This document shows positions 25,108 to 33,331 of a stretch of DNA of 47,357 nucleotides, piece by piece; the first letter of the stretch is position 1; the number at the start of each line of letters is the position of its first letter. Made by a program: the position numbers and the translations under genes. The notes beneath the pieces are model-generated. The model did not search any database. It was not told the DNA's origin and saw nothing but the letters and a program-made list of their open reading frames with translations. This stretch comes from Pseudomonadota bacterium. GTDB lineage: Bacteria; Pseudomonadota; Alphaproteobacteria; Caulobacterales; Caulobacteraceae. The stretch lies in the NCBI GenBank assembly GCA_023445705.1, contig JAEXKM010000475.1, forward strand, positions 1 to 47,357. Reading direction: 5' to 3'.

Positions 25108-25680
25108 TCAGACAGTCGCACCGCTTGGGCAGCGCGGTTCGCAGCCGGCTCGTCCCCCTTCGTCGTAAGCGGCCAGACGCGCCGTGGCGCGCAGAATCTG
25201 CTTTTGCACCGCCGCTGTCGTCATCCCGAATTGATCTGCGATCTCGCGCTGACGAACGCCTTCGATCCGGAAGAGCAGGATGATTTTGCGGGTTCGCTCA
25301 TCGAGCTCTCCCAGCCCCCGGGCGACCTGAGCCAGCCGATCGCGCGCCATCAGGATGCGCTCTGGCGTGAGCGTCTCATGGGCGGCCAGCGGAATGGCCT
25401 CGTCGTCCAGGCTCGCCGCCCCGGCCATCGCCCGGCGCGAGGCGCAGTCGCGGTCGTCCCGGATCAAGCTGGCCGCGACCCGGAATACGAAACCATCCGG
25501 GTTGTCGACATAGTCTCGCTCGGCGCCCAGCAAGCGAAGGAAGGTTCTTTGGGTCAGTTCCTCGGCGCCGGAGCGATCCTGGCCACGGGAGAGAAAGAAA
25601 CTCATGAGCGCTCTGCGATAGCGCCCATCAAGCGTTTCCGGCGACAGCCGATTGAGACCGGGGGTTTGAACAAAGCACAT
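25108..25680 (-). CDS. ECF sigma factor (FecI-like)
   Basis: A 190-residue sigma-70 family protein of ECF type. Region 2 is RALMSFFLSRGQDRSGAEELTQRTFLRLL and region 4 is LDERTRKIILLFRIEGVRQREIADQFGMTTAAVQKQIL. It is the first gene of an operon with the TonB receptor and the isopeptidase, the usual place for lasso-locus sigma factors. No FecR-type anti-sigma gene is found in the window, and the receptor lacks a signalling domain, so control must differ from the Fec scheme. The start at 25680 has a weak ribosome-binding site. Confidence 0.87.
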   Translation of the reverse strand: MCFVQTPGLNRLSPETLDGRYRRALMSFFLSRGQDRSGAEELTQRTFLRLLGAERDYVDNPDGFVFRVAASLIRDDRDCASRRAMAGAASLDDEAIPLAAHETLTPERILMARDRLAQVARGLGELDERTRKIILLFRIEGVRQREIADQFGMTTAAVQKQILRATARLAAYDEGGRAGCEPRCPSGATV

Positions 25681-26166
25681 AAGCAAGCGGCCAGAGCGTG
25701 AATTTCCACGCGCTGACGCTTGAATTGACGCCGGCTCGCCTCAAGCAGGACCGACCATGTATTTCTCGCCTGACAGGCTCATTATAGTAATATTCTAGCA
25801 GGCCTCGAGCTTTCCCAGGCGTCGCCCGGATCTCCCTCTGGACGTCAACCTGATCCGCAACGACGGGGAATAGGAAATCCCAGATTCTCTATTCCGGGTG
25901 GAGGAATTCCACCTGCACAATGACTGTACAATCTAGGCTTGATGAGACACAGTCAGGGTTGAGGCAGGTGGCTCGATACCGTCTGTCTCCCGCGCAAATG
26001 CGTGTGGGAAGCACCGGCCCCTTCCTCGACCCTTGTCGGGCGGCCCGCGAAATACAAGACCGCCTGGAGCCGCCCAAGCTCCGGCTGGGAATACGCGGGG
26101 CGTGCTCACCCTGTGCTTCGCACGTATCGAACCGCCCGGCTTGGTCGCCGGCGGGCGCGGCGGAGC
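25681..26166. promoter_or_regulatory. divergent gene-free region upstream of the sigma factor and Xre gene
   Basis: About 486 bp without a convincing gene. On the minus strand a TATAAT lies at 25781-25786, in an AT-rich tract about 100 bp upstream of the sigma factor gene and with no good -35. It may be a promoter for the sigma-receptor-isopeptidase operon. An imperfect inverted repeat GGTGGA-(5)-TCCACC lies at about 25897-25913. The plus-strand promoter of the Xre gene must also be here, but it was not identified. Confidence 0.35.
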
Positions 26167-26637
26167 ATGGGAAATTTCGAAATGGCGCGACGACCGCGGG
26201 GCGACGCCCCGCATTACGTGGACCTCCACGTGGGAGGGCGGATTCGCAGTCGGCGACGAGCCCTGCGTTTGAGCATGGAGGCGCTGGCGACCGAACTCGG
26301 CGTCACGCACCAGGCCATGCAGAAATACGAAACCGGCGCCACGCGGGTGAGCGCCCCGATGCTCTATGAGATCGCGGGCGCGCTGAGGATCTGGGTGGGC
26401 GAGCTCTATGAGGGCTTGCCCAGCCCGGCCGACGTCTCGCGTCTGCCGCCGCGAACCCGCGACCAGGTCGAACGCTTCCTGGCCGCGCCTGGGGGCGCTG
26501 AGCTGATGAGCGCCTTTCTGGCCCTGCCGCGCAGCCTCCAGCGCCCCCTGGTGGACATGGCCCTGGCCTATGCCGGGATTGAATCCGACGAGACGCTCGC
26601 CCCGCCAGCGCCCACCCGGGTCAATGGCGCCCGATAG
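26167..26637 (+). CDS. Xre-family HTH regulator
   Basis: A 156-residue regulator with an HTH_3 domain at about 20-75 (VGGRIRSRRRALRLSMEALATELGVTHQ, QKYETGATRVSAPMLYEIA), followed by an Ala/Leu-rich C-terminus. This is the common alphaproteobacterial phage-like Xre form. An alternative start is ATG 26182. It lies 63 bp before the kinase gene and is divergent from the sigma factor. It may therefore regulate the kinase-ABC-GNAT group, the sigma operon, or both. Confidence 0.82.
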   Translation: MGNFEMARRPRGDAPHYVDLHVGGRIRSRRRALRLSMEALATELGVTHQAMQKYETGATRVSAPMLYEIAGALRIWVGELYEGLPSPADVSRLPPRTRDQVERFLAAPGGAELMSAFLALPRSLQRPLVDMALAYAGIESDETLAPPAPTRVNGAR

Positions 26638-26700
26638 AATATTCCGCTCCCAATGGACGCGCGGACTCTCCCTGCTGAGACCAAGCAGGAGACGATGCTC

Positions 26701-27228
26701 ATGGAAGCGGCTGCGCCCGGATCGGTCTATTGGATCACCGGCCTGCCGGGTGTCGGCAAGTCGACCCTCGCGCGGCGGTTGACGCATCAGTTCACGGCGA
26801 TCGGCCAAGCCGTCGTGAGGCTGGATGGAGATCAGCTGCGGCCGATCATCGGCGCGCGCTACGGGTTCGGCCTGACCGACCGGCGCGCCATGGGAATGAT
26901 CTACGCCCGCCTCTGCGCCGAGCTGTCCGGCCAAGGCCTGCAGGTGATCTGCGCCACCGAGTCGATGCTTGCGGAGGTCCGCGCCTGGAACCGCGAGCAC
27001 ATCGCCGCCTATGTCGAGATCTATCTTCGGGCCTCGCCGGACATGCTCGCCGGCCGGGCTCCACGTGGGGTGATCGCCGCGGCCAAGGCTGGCCGGATGC
27101 GCAATGTGCTCGGCGTCGACCTGCCCTTTGAGGAGCCCGCCAGTCCTGACCTGGTCATCGAGGATGATGGCCGCCGATCGGCTGACGAGATCGCCGTCGA
27201 GGTTCTCAGCTGGCTGGCCGATCGATGA
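26701..27228 (+). CDS. APS-kinase-like P-loop kinase
   Basis: About 175 residues with the fold signatures of adenylylsulfate kinases: P-loop GLPGVGKST, VVRLDGDQLRPI, and late segments APRGVIAAAKAGR and VLGVDLPFEEPASPDLVI. The CysC substrate-loop phrase is replaced by CATESMLAEVRAWNREH. This form occurs in kinases of surface-polysaccharide or other small-molecule clusters, so the substrate is probably not APS. ATG 26701 is chosen for AGGAG nine bases upstream; ATGs at 26695 and 26653 are alternatives. Its stop overlaps the ABC exporter start (ATGA), so the two are made together. A tailoring phosphotransferase for the lasso peptide is possible but unproven. Confidence 0.75.
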   Translation: MEAAAPGSVYWITGLPGVGKSTLARRLTHQFTAIGQAVVRLDGDQLRPIIGARYGFGLTDRRAMGMIYARLCAELSGQGLQVICATESMLAEVRAWNREHIAAYVEIYLRASPDMLAGRAPRGVIAAAKAGRMRNVLGVDLPFEEPASPDLVIEDDGRRSADEIAVEVLSWLADR

Positions 27229-29003
27229 CCAAGCCCTCGCAGCGAGGCCTTGCGCCGTTGTTGCGCCCCGCAGTGATGAGTTCGGCTGGTCTCTGGCTCG
27301 CAGCGGCCGCCCTCATCAGCACCCTGGCTGGCGCGCTCGCCGGCCTTTCGCCTCTGGCCCTTAAGCACCTGCTGGACATGCTGGGCCAGCCGCCCGGCCA
27401 GCAAAGCCTGGCCGCGGCGGTGATGCTCTATGGGGGCGCACTGCTGGGCCAACGCGTCGCTGAGCAAGGCCAGTCCTATCTCTGCGCCCGCGGGGAGCAT
27501 CGGTTGGCCGGCCAGGTGCGTGTGGCGGCGCTTGCATCCCTGCTGCGGCTTCCGCTGGGACGTCACCTTGGCGAGCCATCCGGCGCGCTCGGCCATGCCC
27601 TTGCAGAAGGCGTGCTGGCCTTGCGGGTCATCACCTCACACCTGGTGGCCGTGGTCGCGCCACTTTGCGCGCAACTGGTGATCGCGGCTCTGGTGATCGC
27701 ACGGGTGCTCGACGCGAGGCTCGCCCTGCCCCTGCTCCTGGCGTTGCTCGCCTATGGCGCGGCTTTCGCGGCCGGCGCCTGGCGCCTGGCCAAAGCGGCC
27801 AAGGCCGCCTTGGCGGCCGACCTTGCCGCCTCCGCCTCGGCCTTCGACAGCCTCACCAATGTCGAAGCCATCAAGCTCGCAAGCGCCGAGGCGGCGCGCG
27901 CCGGCGCCTACGCCCAGCGCCTGGCCAGGGCCGAGCGCCAATGGCGAGCGCTCCAGATGGGCCGCAGCCTCAATGGCCTCCTGGTCGCCGGCGTCTTCGC
28001 CGGGATCATGTCGCTTGGGCTCTATGTCTCGGCGCTCGACGTCCAGGCCGGCGCCTTGGAGGTGAGCGTCCTTGTGATGCTCAACCTCTACCTCCTGCAG
28101 ATCATCCGGCCGATCGAGATGCTGGGCTTTGCTGCGCGCGACATCGGCCAGGCGATGGCCCGCCTCGGCGCCCTCCAAGCCTTGCTGCGCGACGCCCCCG
28201 CCCCGTCTTTGCCTAGGCAGGCTAGGCCTGCGGGAGGACCAGCCGAACTCATCTTCGAGAAGGTCAGCTTCGCCCTGACCAAGGGCCAGGGTCTGCGGGC
28301 GGTGAGCTTCCGGGCCGAGCCGGGCCAGCTTGTCGGCGTGGTCGGAAGGTCCGGGGCCGGCAAGACCACTCTGGTGCGCCTGGCCTGCGGTCTGCTGGCG
28401 CCGGACGAAGGGGAGGTGCGGCTCGATAGCCGGCCTCTCAGGATGGATATCAACACCCTTGCCGGGCAAATCGCCGTGGTGGCGCAAGATCCGGTCCTGC
28501 TGAACGACACCCTGGCCGCCAACATCGCCCTGGCTCGCCCGGACGCCTCGGACGAGGCGCTGAGGGCGGCCGCCCGCGCAGCTGGGCTCAGCGGGCGGCT
28601 GGCCGATCTTTCCGTGCAGGTCGGAGCGCGCGGCCTCAATCTCTCCGGCGGTGAGCGGCGGCGGGTGGCCCTGGCCCGGGCCATGCTGGGCGATGCGGGA
28701 CTGCTCATCCTCGATGAGCCGACCGCAGGTCTGGATGCTTTGGGCGAGGACGAGATGCTCCAGCAGCTTGTGAGCGTCTGTCGCGATCGGACCTGCCTGC
28801 TCGTCACTCACCGCCTGGCCTTGGTCCGAAAGGCCGATCAGATCCTGGTCCTGGACGCCGGGCGCATCGTTGAACGCGGCGCGCACGATGAGCTTATCGC
28901 AATCGGCGGCCTCTATGCTGAGCTCTGGGAAGCTCAATCGCCCGACTTCCAGGCGCGATCATGCGCTCGCCCCTTGCCAAGCGCTGGCGATGTGGGAGCG
29001 TGA
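27225..29003 (+). CDS. ABC exporter, fused membrane and ATPase domains
   Basis: A 592-residue half-transporter with an N-terminal six-helix exporter domain (about 20-310) and a C-terminal ATPase. Walker A is GRSGAGKTT, the signature is LNLSGGERRR, and Walker B is GLLILDEPTAGLD with the H-loop THRLAL. The size and layout match McjD/ATM1-like exporters, which act as homodimers in the inner membrane. Lasso D proteins belong to this class and confer export and self-immunity. The gene is coupled to the kinase gene upstream (ATGA). Isopeptidase-type lasso loci usually lack a D transporter, so its link to the lasso locus about 1.5 kb away is of interest. Confidence 0.87.
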   Translation: MTKPSQRGLAPLLRPAVMSSAGLWLAAAALISTLAGALAGLSPLALKHLLDMLGQPPGQQSLAAAVMLYGGALLGQRVAEQGQSYLCARGEHRLAGQVRVAALASLLRLPLGRHLGEPSGALGHALAEGVLALRVITSHLVAVVAPLCAQLVIAALVIARVLDARLALPLLLALLAYGAAFAAGAWRLAKAAKAALAADLAASASAFDSLTNVEAIKLASAEAARAGAYAQRLARAERQWRALQMGRSLNGLLVAGVFAGIMSLGLYVSALDVQAGALEVSVLVMLNLYLLQIIRPIEMLGFAARDIGQAMARLGALQALLRDAPAPSLPRQARPAGGPAELIFEKVSFALTKGQGLRAVSFRAEPGQLVGVVGRSGAGKTTLVRLACGLLAPDEGEVRLDSRPLRMDINTLAGQIAVVAQDPVLLNDTLAANIALARPDASDEALRAAARAAGLSGRLADLSVQVGARGLNLSGGERRRVALARAMLGDAGLLILDEPTAGLDALGEDEMLQQLVSVCRDRTCLLVTHRLALVRKADQILVLDAGRIVERGAHDELIAIGGLYAELWEAQSPDFQARSCARPLPSAGDVGA

Positions 29004-29024
29004 GTTCTGGCGGGGAGGAATGCG

Positions 29025-29618
29025 ATGCGGGTGCGGCCGGCGGTCAGGAGCGATCTCGCCAAGCTCGCCTCCTGTGACTACTCGTTCCCGATCACCGAAG
29101 TGGCGCTCGGGCCGTTCGACCGGGAAAAGGTCAGCGATCGGACGATCGACGTCCCCCCGCACCGCAAAACCTATGACTTCTCAAGCGAGGCCCTGGGCGG
29201 CCATCTGGAGCGCCCCGAACATCAGCTGTTCGTCGCCGAAGAGATCGTCGGCCAGCCGGTCGGATACGCCGCCGCCTCGGTCGCCTGGAACCGCTTCGTC
29301 AGTGTCGATGACCTGGCGATCGACGCCGCCAATCGGCGCGCGGGGGCTGGCCGCAGGCTGATGGACATTGTTGTGGCCTGGGCCGATCGCATGAAGGCGC
29401 CGGGCCTGCGCCTGGAAACCCAGGCCAACAACGTGGCCGCCTGCCGCTTCTACGAGAGCTATGGTTTCGTGCTGGGCGGTCACGACCGCCACCTCTATGC
29501 CGGCATGGTCGCCAACGCCCATGAGGTGGCGCTCTTCTGGTACTTCTTCTTCGGCGCCCCCATCGAGATGAACGGCGGGCCAGCGGATCACGCTAGGGAT
29601 AGCTCGCCGTCAGGGTGA
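29025..29618 (+). CDS. GNAT acetyltransferase
   Basis: A 197-residue GNAT-fold enzyme. The acetyl-CoA-binding region VDDLAIDAANRRAGAGRRLMD is followed by GLRLETQANNVAACRFYESYGFV and a C-terminal EVALFWYFFF that recalls streptothricin-type N-acetyltransferases. The start at 29025 follows GGGGAGGA. It lies 21 bp after the ABC exporter gene, in the same direction. It may acetylate an amine-bearing small molecule. The predicted lasso core has no lysine, so acetylation of that core is unlikely. Its 3' end overlaps the convergent GntR gene by 26 bp. Confidence 0.83.
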   Translation: MRVRPAVRSDLAKLASCDYSFPITEVALGPFDREKVSDRTIDVPPHRKTYDFSSEALGGHLERPEHQLFVAEEIVGQPVGYAAASVAWNRFVSVDDLAIDAANRRAGAGRRLMDIVVAWADRMKAPGLRLETQANNVAACRFYESYGFVLGGHDRHLYAGMVANAHEVALFWYFFFGAPIEMNGGPADHARDSSPSG

Positions 29619-30276
29619 AGGTCTCGGCCAGGGCGACAAGCTCTGGCAGACGGCGCCGCCGCATCGTCATGTGGGCCGCCAGGACCATCACGGCCTCGTC
29701 CAGATCGCCGCGCGAAAGCGCCAGGCCAAAGATGGCCAGCTCTTTGCGCGCCAGCTGCAACGTCGAGGGCGAGCCAAGATCCAGGGACCGGACAAGGCTC
29801 GTCCGGTCCAGCCAGAGCGGCACGAGCTGAGCGATCACGCCGTTGCCGCGCGCCTTGGCAAGGTCCAGGGCCACCTGCGCCAATTGTTGCTCGACCTGGG
29901 CGGCGCTCTCGGCCTCAGCGCGCGCGAGGCGAGCCAGCGCAGTCAGCGCGGGCTGCTGGACGCCGGACTCAAGGCAGCCCCGCAGATGCAGAAAGAGCAC
30001 ATCGTGCAGGTCGGCCTGCTCCTCAAGCGTGATCGGCTTGATGAAGTAGCCGCGGCTGGCCTCCCAGTGCAGAAAGCCCTCGGCCGCAAGCCGCACCAGC
30101 GCCTCACGGATCGGGGTCTCGCTGATCCGGAAACTGGTCGCAAGGTTGGTGGGCGACAGACGCCGGCCAGGCCGCAGGCGTCCTTGCCTCACCGCCCGGC
30201 GGATGTGCTCGTAGGCCGAGGCCGACTTGCCGAGCAGATCTGTAGAAATCGGGAAGGCGTCCACGGTTGGGTCCAC
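29593..30276 (-). CDS. GntR-family transcriptional regulator
   Basis: A 227-residue regulator with an N-terminal winged helix (AYEHIRRAVRQGRLRPGRRLSPTNLATSFRISETPIREALVRLAAEGFL) and an all-helical C-terminus of FCD type (LHDVLFLHLRGCLESGV). The start is GTG at 30276. FadR/FCD-type members respond to small organic acids, but the ligand pocket histidines are not clear. It lies between the GNAT gene (convergent overlap) and trbB, at the junction of the accessory and plasmid-backbone regions. Confidence 0.83.
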   Translation of the reverse strand: MDPTVDAFPISTDLLGKSASAYEHIRRAVRQGRLRPGRRLSPTNLATSFRISETPIREALVRLAAEGFLHWEASRGYFIKPITLEEQADLHDVLFLHLRGCLESGVQQPALTALARLARAEAESAAQVEQQLAQVALDLAKARGNGVIAQLVPLWLDRTSLVRSLDLGSPSTLQLARKELAIFGLALSRGDLDEAVMVLAAHMTMRRRRLPELVALAETFTLTASYP

Positions 30277-30336
30277 CTGAGCGGCCGTTCCGCCCTGCGC
30301 CGGACTCTAGGCTGTCGTGGCGCCTCATTTAACCCG

Positions 30337-31311
30337 TCAGAAATACCCATCGCCCTGGGTGAGGTCGCAGGTCCGGTAGCCGCCTTGCGTCCACGCCTCC
30401 ACGCGCAGCAACCCCTCCAGCCGCCGTCCGCTCGGCGTTCGCTTGAGAAACACGATCAGGTCGATCGCTTGGCCGATGGACCGGCAGGGCGGCTGCGCCA
30501 CCGCCTCCCCCATCAGGTCTTCCAGCCGCCAGAGCGCCTCAAAGGCGCTGTTGGCGTGCAGGGTCGCCAGACCGCCAGGATGGCCGGTGTTCCAGGCCTT
30601 GATCAGGTCCAGCGCGCTGGCGTCCCGCACCTCCCCGATGACGATCCTGTCGGGCCGCAGCCGCAGGGCGGCGCGCACCAGATCGCTCATATTGATGGCG
30701 GGAGCGCTTGGCCGGGTGAGCAGGGCCAGCTGGTCGGGCGCCGCGCACTGCAGCTCGGCGGTGTCTTCGATCAGGACGACCCGGTCTTGGGAAAAGGCCG
30801 GCAAGGCCAGAATCGCGTTGGCGAGGGTCGTCTTGCCGCTGCCGGCGCCGCCGACCACCAGGATGTTGGCCCTGGTCGCCGCCGCGCCCGCAAGGCATGC
30901 CGATTGGCCAGGGGTGATGATCCCCTGCTCGACATAGCTTTCCAGGCTGAAGATCGCCGCCGGCCGCTTGCGGATCGCAAAGCTCGGACGCCTCGAAAGC
31001 GGCGCGCACACCCCCTGGAAACGCTCGCCGGTGACCGGCAGCACGGCGCTCAGCAGCGGATGCTCGGCATTGACCACTTGGCCGGCATGGTCAGCCACTA
31101 GGCGCAGCACCCGCTCGGCCGCGGAGGCGTCCAGCCAGGCGCCGGTAAAAACTCTGCCGGCGCGCGCCCCGTCGGTCCAGATCGCTCCATCGGGATTGAC
31201 GATCACCTGCACGACGTCGGGATCAGCCAGGGCGCTCGCAATCACCGGGCCCATCGCCTGACCCAAGGCTTGGAGCTTGCGCGCCTGCGCCTCCTGCGGG
31301 ACCGCGCTCAC
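30337..31311 (-). CDS. trbB: conjugal transfer ATPase TrbB
   Basis: A 324-residue VirB11/TrbB-type hexameric ATPase that powers type IV secretion at the inner membrane. Walker A is VVGGAGSGKTT, with an Asp box VVLIEDTAELQC and Walker B-like RLRPDRIVIGEVRD, plus GHPGGLATLHANSA. The start is GTG at 31311, overlapping the traG stop (GTGA). No trbC or later mating-pair genes follow. The next gene downstream is the GntR regulator on the same strand, so the transfer operon seems to end after trbB in this window. Confidence 0.92.
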   Translation of the reverse strand: MSAVPQEAQARKLQALGQAMGPVIASALADPDVVQVIVNPDGAIWTDGARAGRVFTGAWLDASAAERVLRLVADHAGQVVNAEHPLLSAVLPVTGERFQGVCAPLSRRPSFAIRKRPAAIFSLESYVEQGIITPGQSACLAGAAATRANILVVGGAGSGKTTLANAILALPAFSQDRVVLIEDTAELQCAAPDQLALLTRPSAPAINMSDLVRAALRLRPDRIVIGEVRDASALDLIKAWNTGHPGGLATLHANSAFEALWRLEDLMGEAVAQPPCRSIGQAIDLIVFLKRTPSGRRLEGLLRVEAWTQGGYRTCDLTQGDGYF

Positions 31312-33230
31312 GGCCAGCTTTCGTCATGGGAGAGATCGCAGACTGTGAGCACCGCCTGGGCCGAAGGCTGCGTCTCTCGGGCCGGCGCCTGCAAAGGCCT
31401 TTGCGCCTCGCCCACGGGCCGCACGCCCAGCCAGTCGATCTGCGGCGGCGGGGGAAGATCGGCCTGGCCGCGACGCTGGATCCAACGCGCCCGTTCACCG
31501 CCGAAATGATTGCGCGCCCGAGCCGCCAGTCCCGGCTCGGCATAGTAACGCAGCTTCTCGGTCACGAAGGGCCGGGCGTTGTTGACGAACAGAAACTGCC
31601 GGTCGGCCGCCAGGCCGCGGACATCCTGTTCGCCAAGGATGTAGCGCTCGGCCTCGGACCGGCTGCGGGTGCGATGGCCCTTGCCCAGCAGCGCCCGCGG
31701 CTCGCTGAAGCTCTCGCGCATCTCCAGGGACTTGCCCGCGCGGCGGATCACCCGGTCGATGCTTTCAGGCTCTGAGGTCGCAAACGCCACGGTGATATGG
31801 CAGTTGTCGAAGATCGAACTGCGCGAGCCATAAGCCTTGGCGATGTCGTTGAAGCTCTGGCAGATCAGGTGTGCGCTCAAGCCATAGCCGGCCATCTCGC
31901 CCAGCGCATTTTCCAGGAACGGCAGCGCCCCCAGCTTCGGAAATTCGTCCAGCATCATCAGCACCCGGTGACGCTTCGGCCGGCCGCGGTGATCGGTGTC
32001 CAGGTGCTCCATCAGTGAGCTGAACGACTGGCGCAGGAAGACCCGCGCCAGAAAGGCCAGCCGGTCGGCATGGGCCTGCGGGGTGATCAGGTAGCAGCTC
32101 ACCGGCGTGGCTGCGCAGGCCAGGTCGGCGACGCAGAAATCCGACCAGCTGGTGGCCGCATCCACCAACGGATCCGCCCAGAGCGCCAACGACTTCTGGG
32201 CGGTGGCCAGCACGCTCGAGCGGACCCTGGGTTCCATGCCCCGCAGCGCCATGGCCCCGAGCCGCACCTCCGGATGGGTCTCGGGGATGGCCGCGCCGGT
32301 CTTGTCCCGCGCCAATCCCTCAGGATCGGCCCCGTCCGGCCGCCAGCGATGGCGGACGCTGACCATTGCTTCCAGTGTCGGCTCGATGTCGATGAGCAGC
32401 CGCCGGACAAACCCGAGGTTCTTATCCTTGTCCTCGGCCGCATAGAGCACATGCAGGATGAGCCCCACGAAGAAGCTGGCCGCGCTCTGGTCGAAGAAAT
32501 CCAGCTGGCCCTGCCGGGCGCCCAGAGGATCGACCAGGATGCCGACGATGTTCTGCACGTCGGCCACCTCCATGGGGCCCTTGCGGACCTCAAACAGCGG
32601 GTTCCAGCGTGCGGTGTCTGGATCCGAGGGCGCAAAATAGAAGGTGTGGGAGATGCGCTTCCGGTGATCGGCGGTGATGTGCCAGAGCTCGCCCTTCCGG
32701 TCGTAGACGAAGACGCTCTGGTCCCAGTTGAGCAAGGTGGGCGCCACATGCCCTGCCCCCTTGCCCGAGCGCGAGGCCCCGATGATCAGGCAGTGCTCGA
32801 TCCCCTTGAAGGTCAGCAACCGCCCCTCCAGGCGGCCGAGCACCCGCCCAGAGGTCTTCTCGCCGTTCACAAGCTGCGCACGCCGCGCGTCCGCCAGGTC
32901 GCCCCAGGCCCCCGTCCCGAACGGGGCGGGCGCGGCGACGCCCCGCCCTGTCAGCGCCCCGGCCAGGCCGACCGGGAGCAGCAGCGCCCCAAGGCCTGCG
33001 AGCAAGGCCAGCTCGAACGCCTCGGGATAGGCCCGGCCATAGAGCAGGCACCAGCCGATCACCGACCAGGGCGGGTAGAGCGGCAGACCAAAAGCCGTCG
33101 TCCAGGAGGCGCCCAACCCGCTAGCGTACTCAAGCCCGTGGGCGGCCAATTGCGTGCCGATCGCTAAACCAGCCAGGCCCCCTGCGCCGCTGACACTAAG
33201 CAGCAGCCCTGCCCGCCTGCGCCCTTCCAT
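31308..33230 (-). CDS. traG: type IV coupling protein TraG/VirD4
   Basis: A 640-residue coupling protein that brings the relaxase-DNA complex to the secretion channel. N-terminal membrane helices are followed by Walker A (GASRSGKGAGHVAPTLLNW) and Walker B (VLMMLDEFPKLG), with SYLITPQAHADRL and QSFNDIAKAYG typical of the family. The ATG at 33230 has GGAGGAGGGG three bases upstream. It is coupled to trbB and lies about 100 bp downstream of the relaxase gene on the same strand, the order seen in Ti-type mobilisation regions. Confidence 0.93.
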   Translation of the reverse strand: MEGRRRAGLLLSVSGAGGLAGLAIGTQLAAHGLEYASGLGASWTTAFGLPLYPPWSVIGWCLLYGRAYPEAFELALLAGLGALLLPVGLAGALTGRGVAAPAPFGTGAWGDLADARRAQLVNGEKTSGRVLGRLEGRLLTFKGIEHCLIIGASRSGKGAGHVAPTLLNWDQSVFVYDRKGELWHITADHRKRISHTFYFAPSDPDTARWNPLFEVRKGPMEVADVQNIVGILVDPLGARQGQLDFFDQSAASFFVGLILHVLYAAEDKDKNLGFVRRLLIDIEPTLEAMVSVRHRWRPDGADPEGLARDKTGAAIPETHPEVRLGAMALRGMEPRVRSSVLATAQKSLALWADPLVDAATSWSDFCVADLACAATPVSCYLITPQAHADRLAFLARVFLRQSFSSLMEHLDTDHRGRPKRHRVLMMLDEFPKLGALPFLENALGEMAGYGLSAHLICQSFNDIAKAYGSRSSIFDNCHITVAFATSEPESIDRVIRRAGKSLEMRESFSEPRALLGKGHRTRSRSEAERYILGEQDVRGLAADRQFLFVNNARPFVTEKLRYYAEPGLAARARNHFGGERARWIQRRGQADLPPPPQIDWLGVRPVGEAQRPLQAPARETQPSAQAVLTVCDLSHDESWP

Positions 33231-33331
33231 CGGCCCCTCCTCCGCCAAATCCAGGGGCGCAGTTCAAACTGCGCGGCCGGCCGCGCCAATTCCGGAGAAA
33301 TCGGGAAAGAGCCCCGCGATCTTCTCGGCCG

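Noticed and set aside
25933..26030. Possible tRNA 3' fragment (GGTGG-CTCGATA-CCGTC arm) that might mark an attachment site
   Set aside because: The arm can fold with wobble pairs, but no matching acceptor 5' strand, anticodon arm or second att copy was found.
25681..26166. Search for a second lasso precursor or FecR-like gene near the sigma factor
   Set aside because: No small frame with a Thr(-2)/Gly1 junction and Asp/Glu at 7-9, and no FecR-like frame, was seen.
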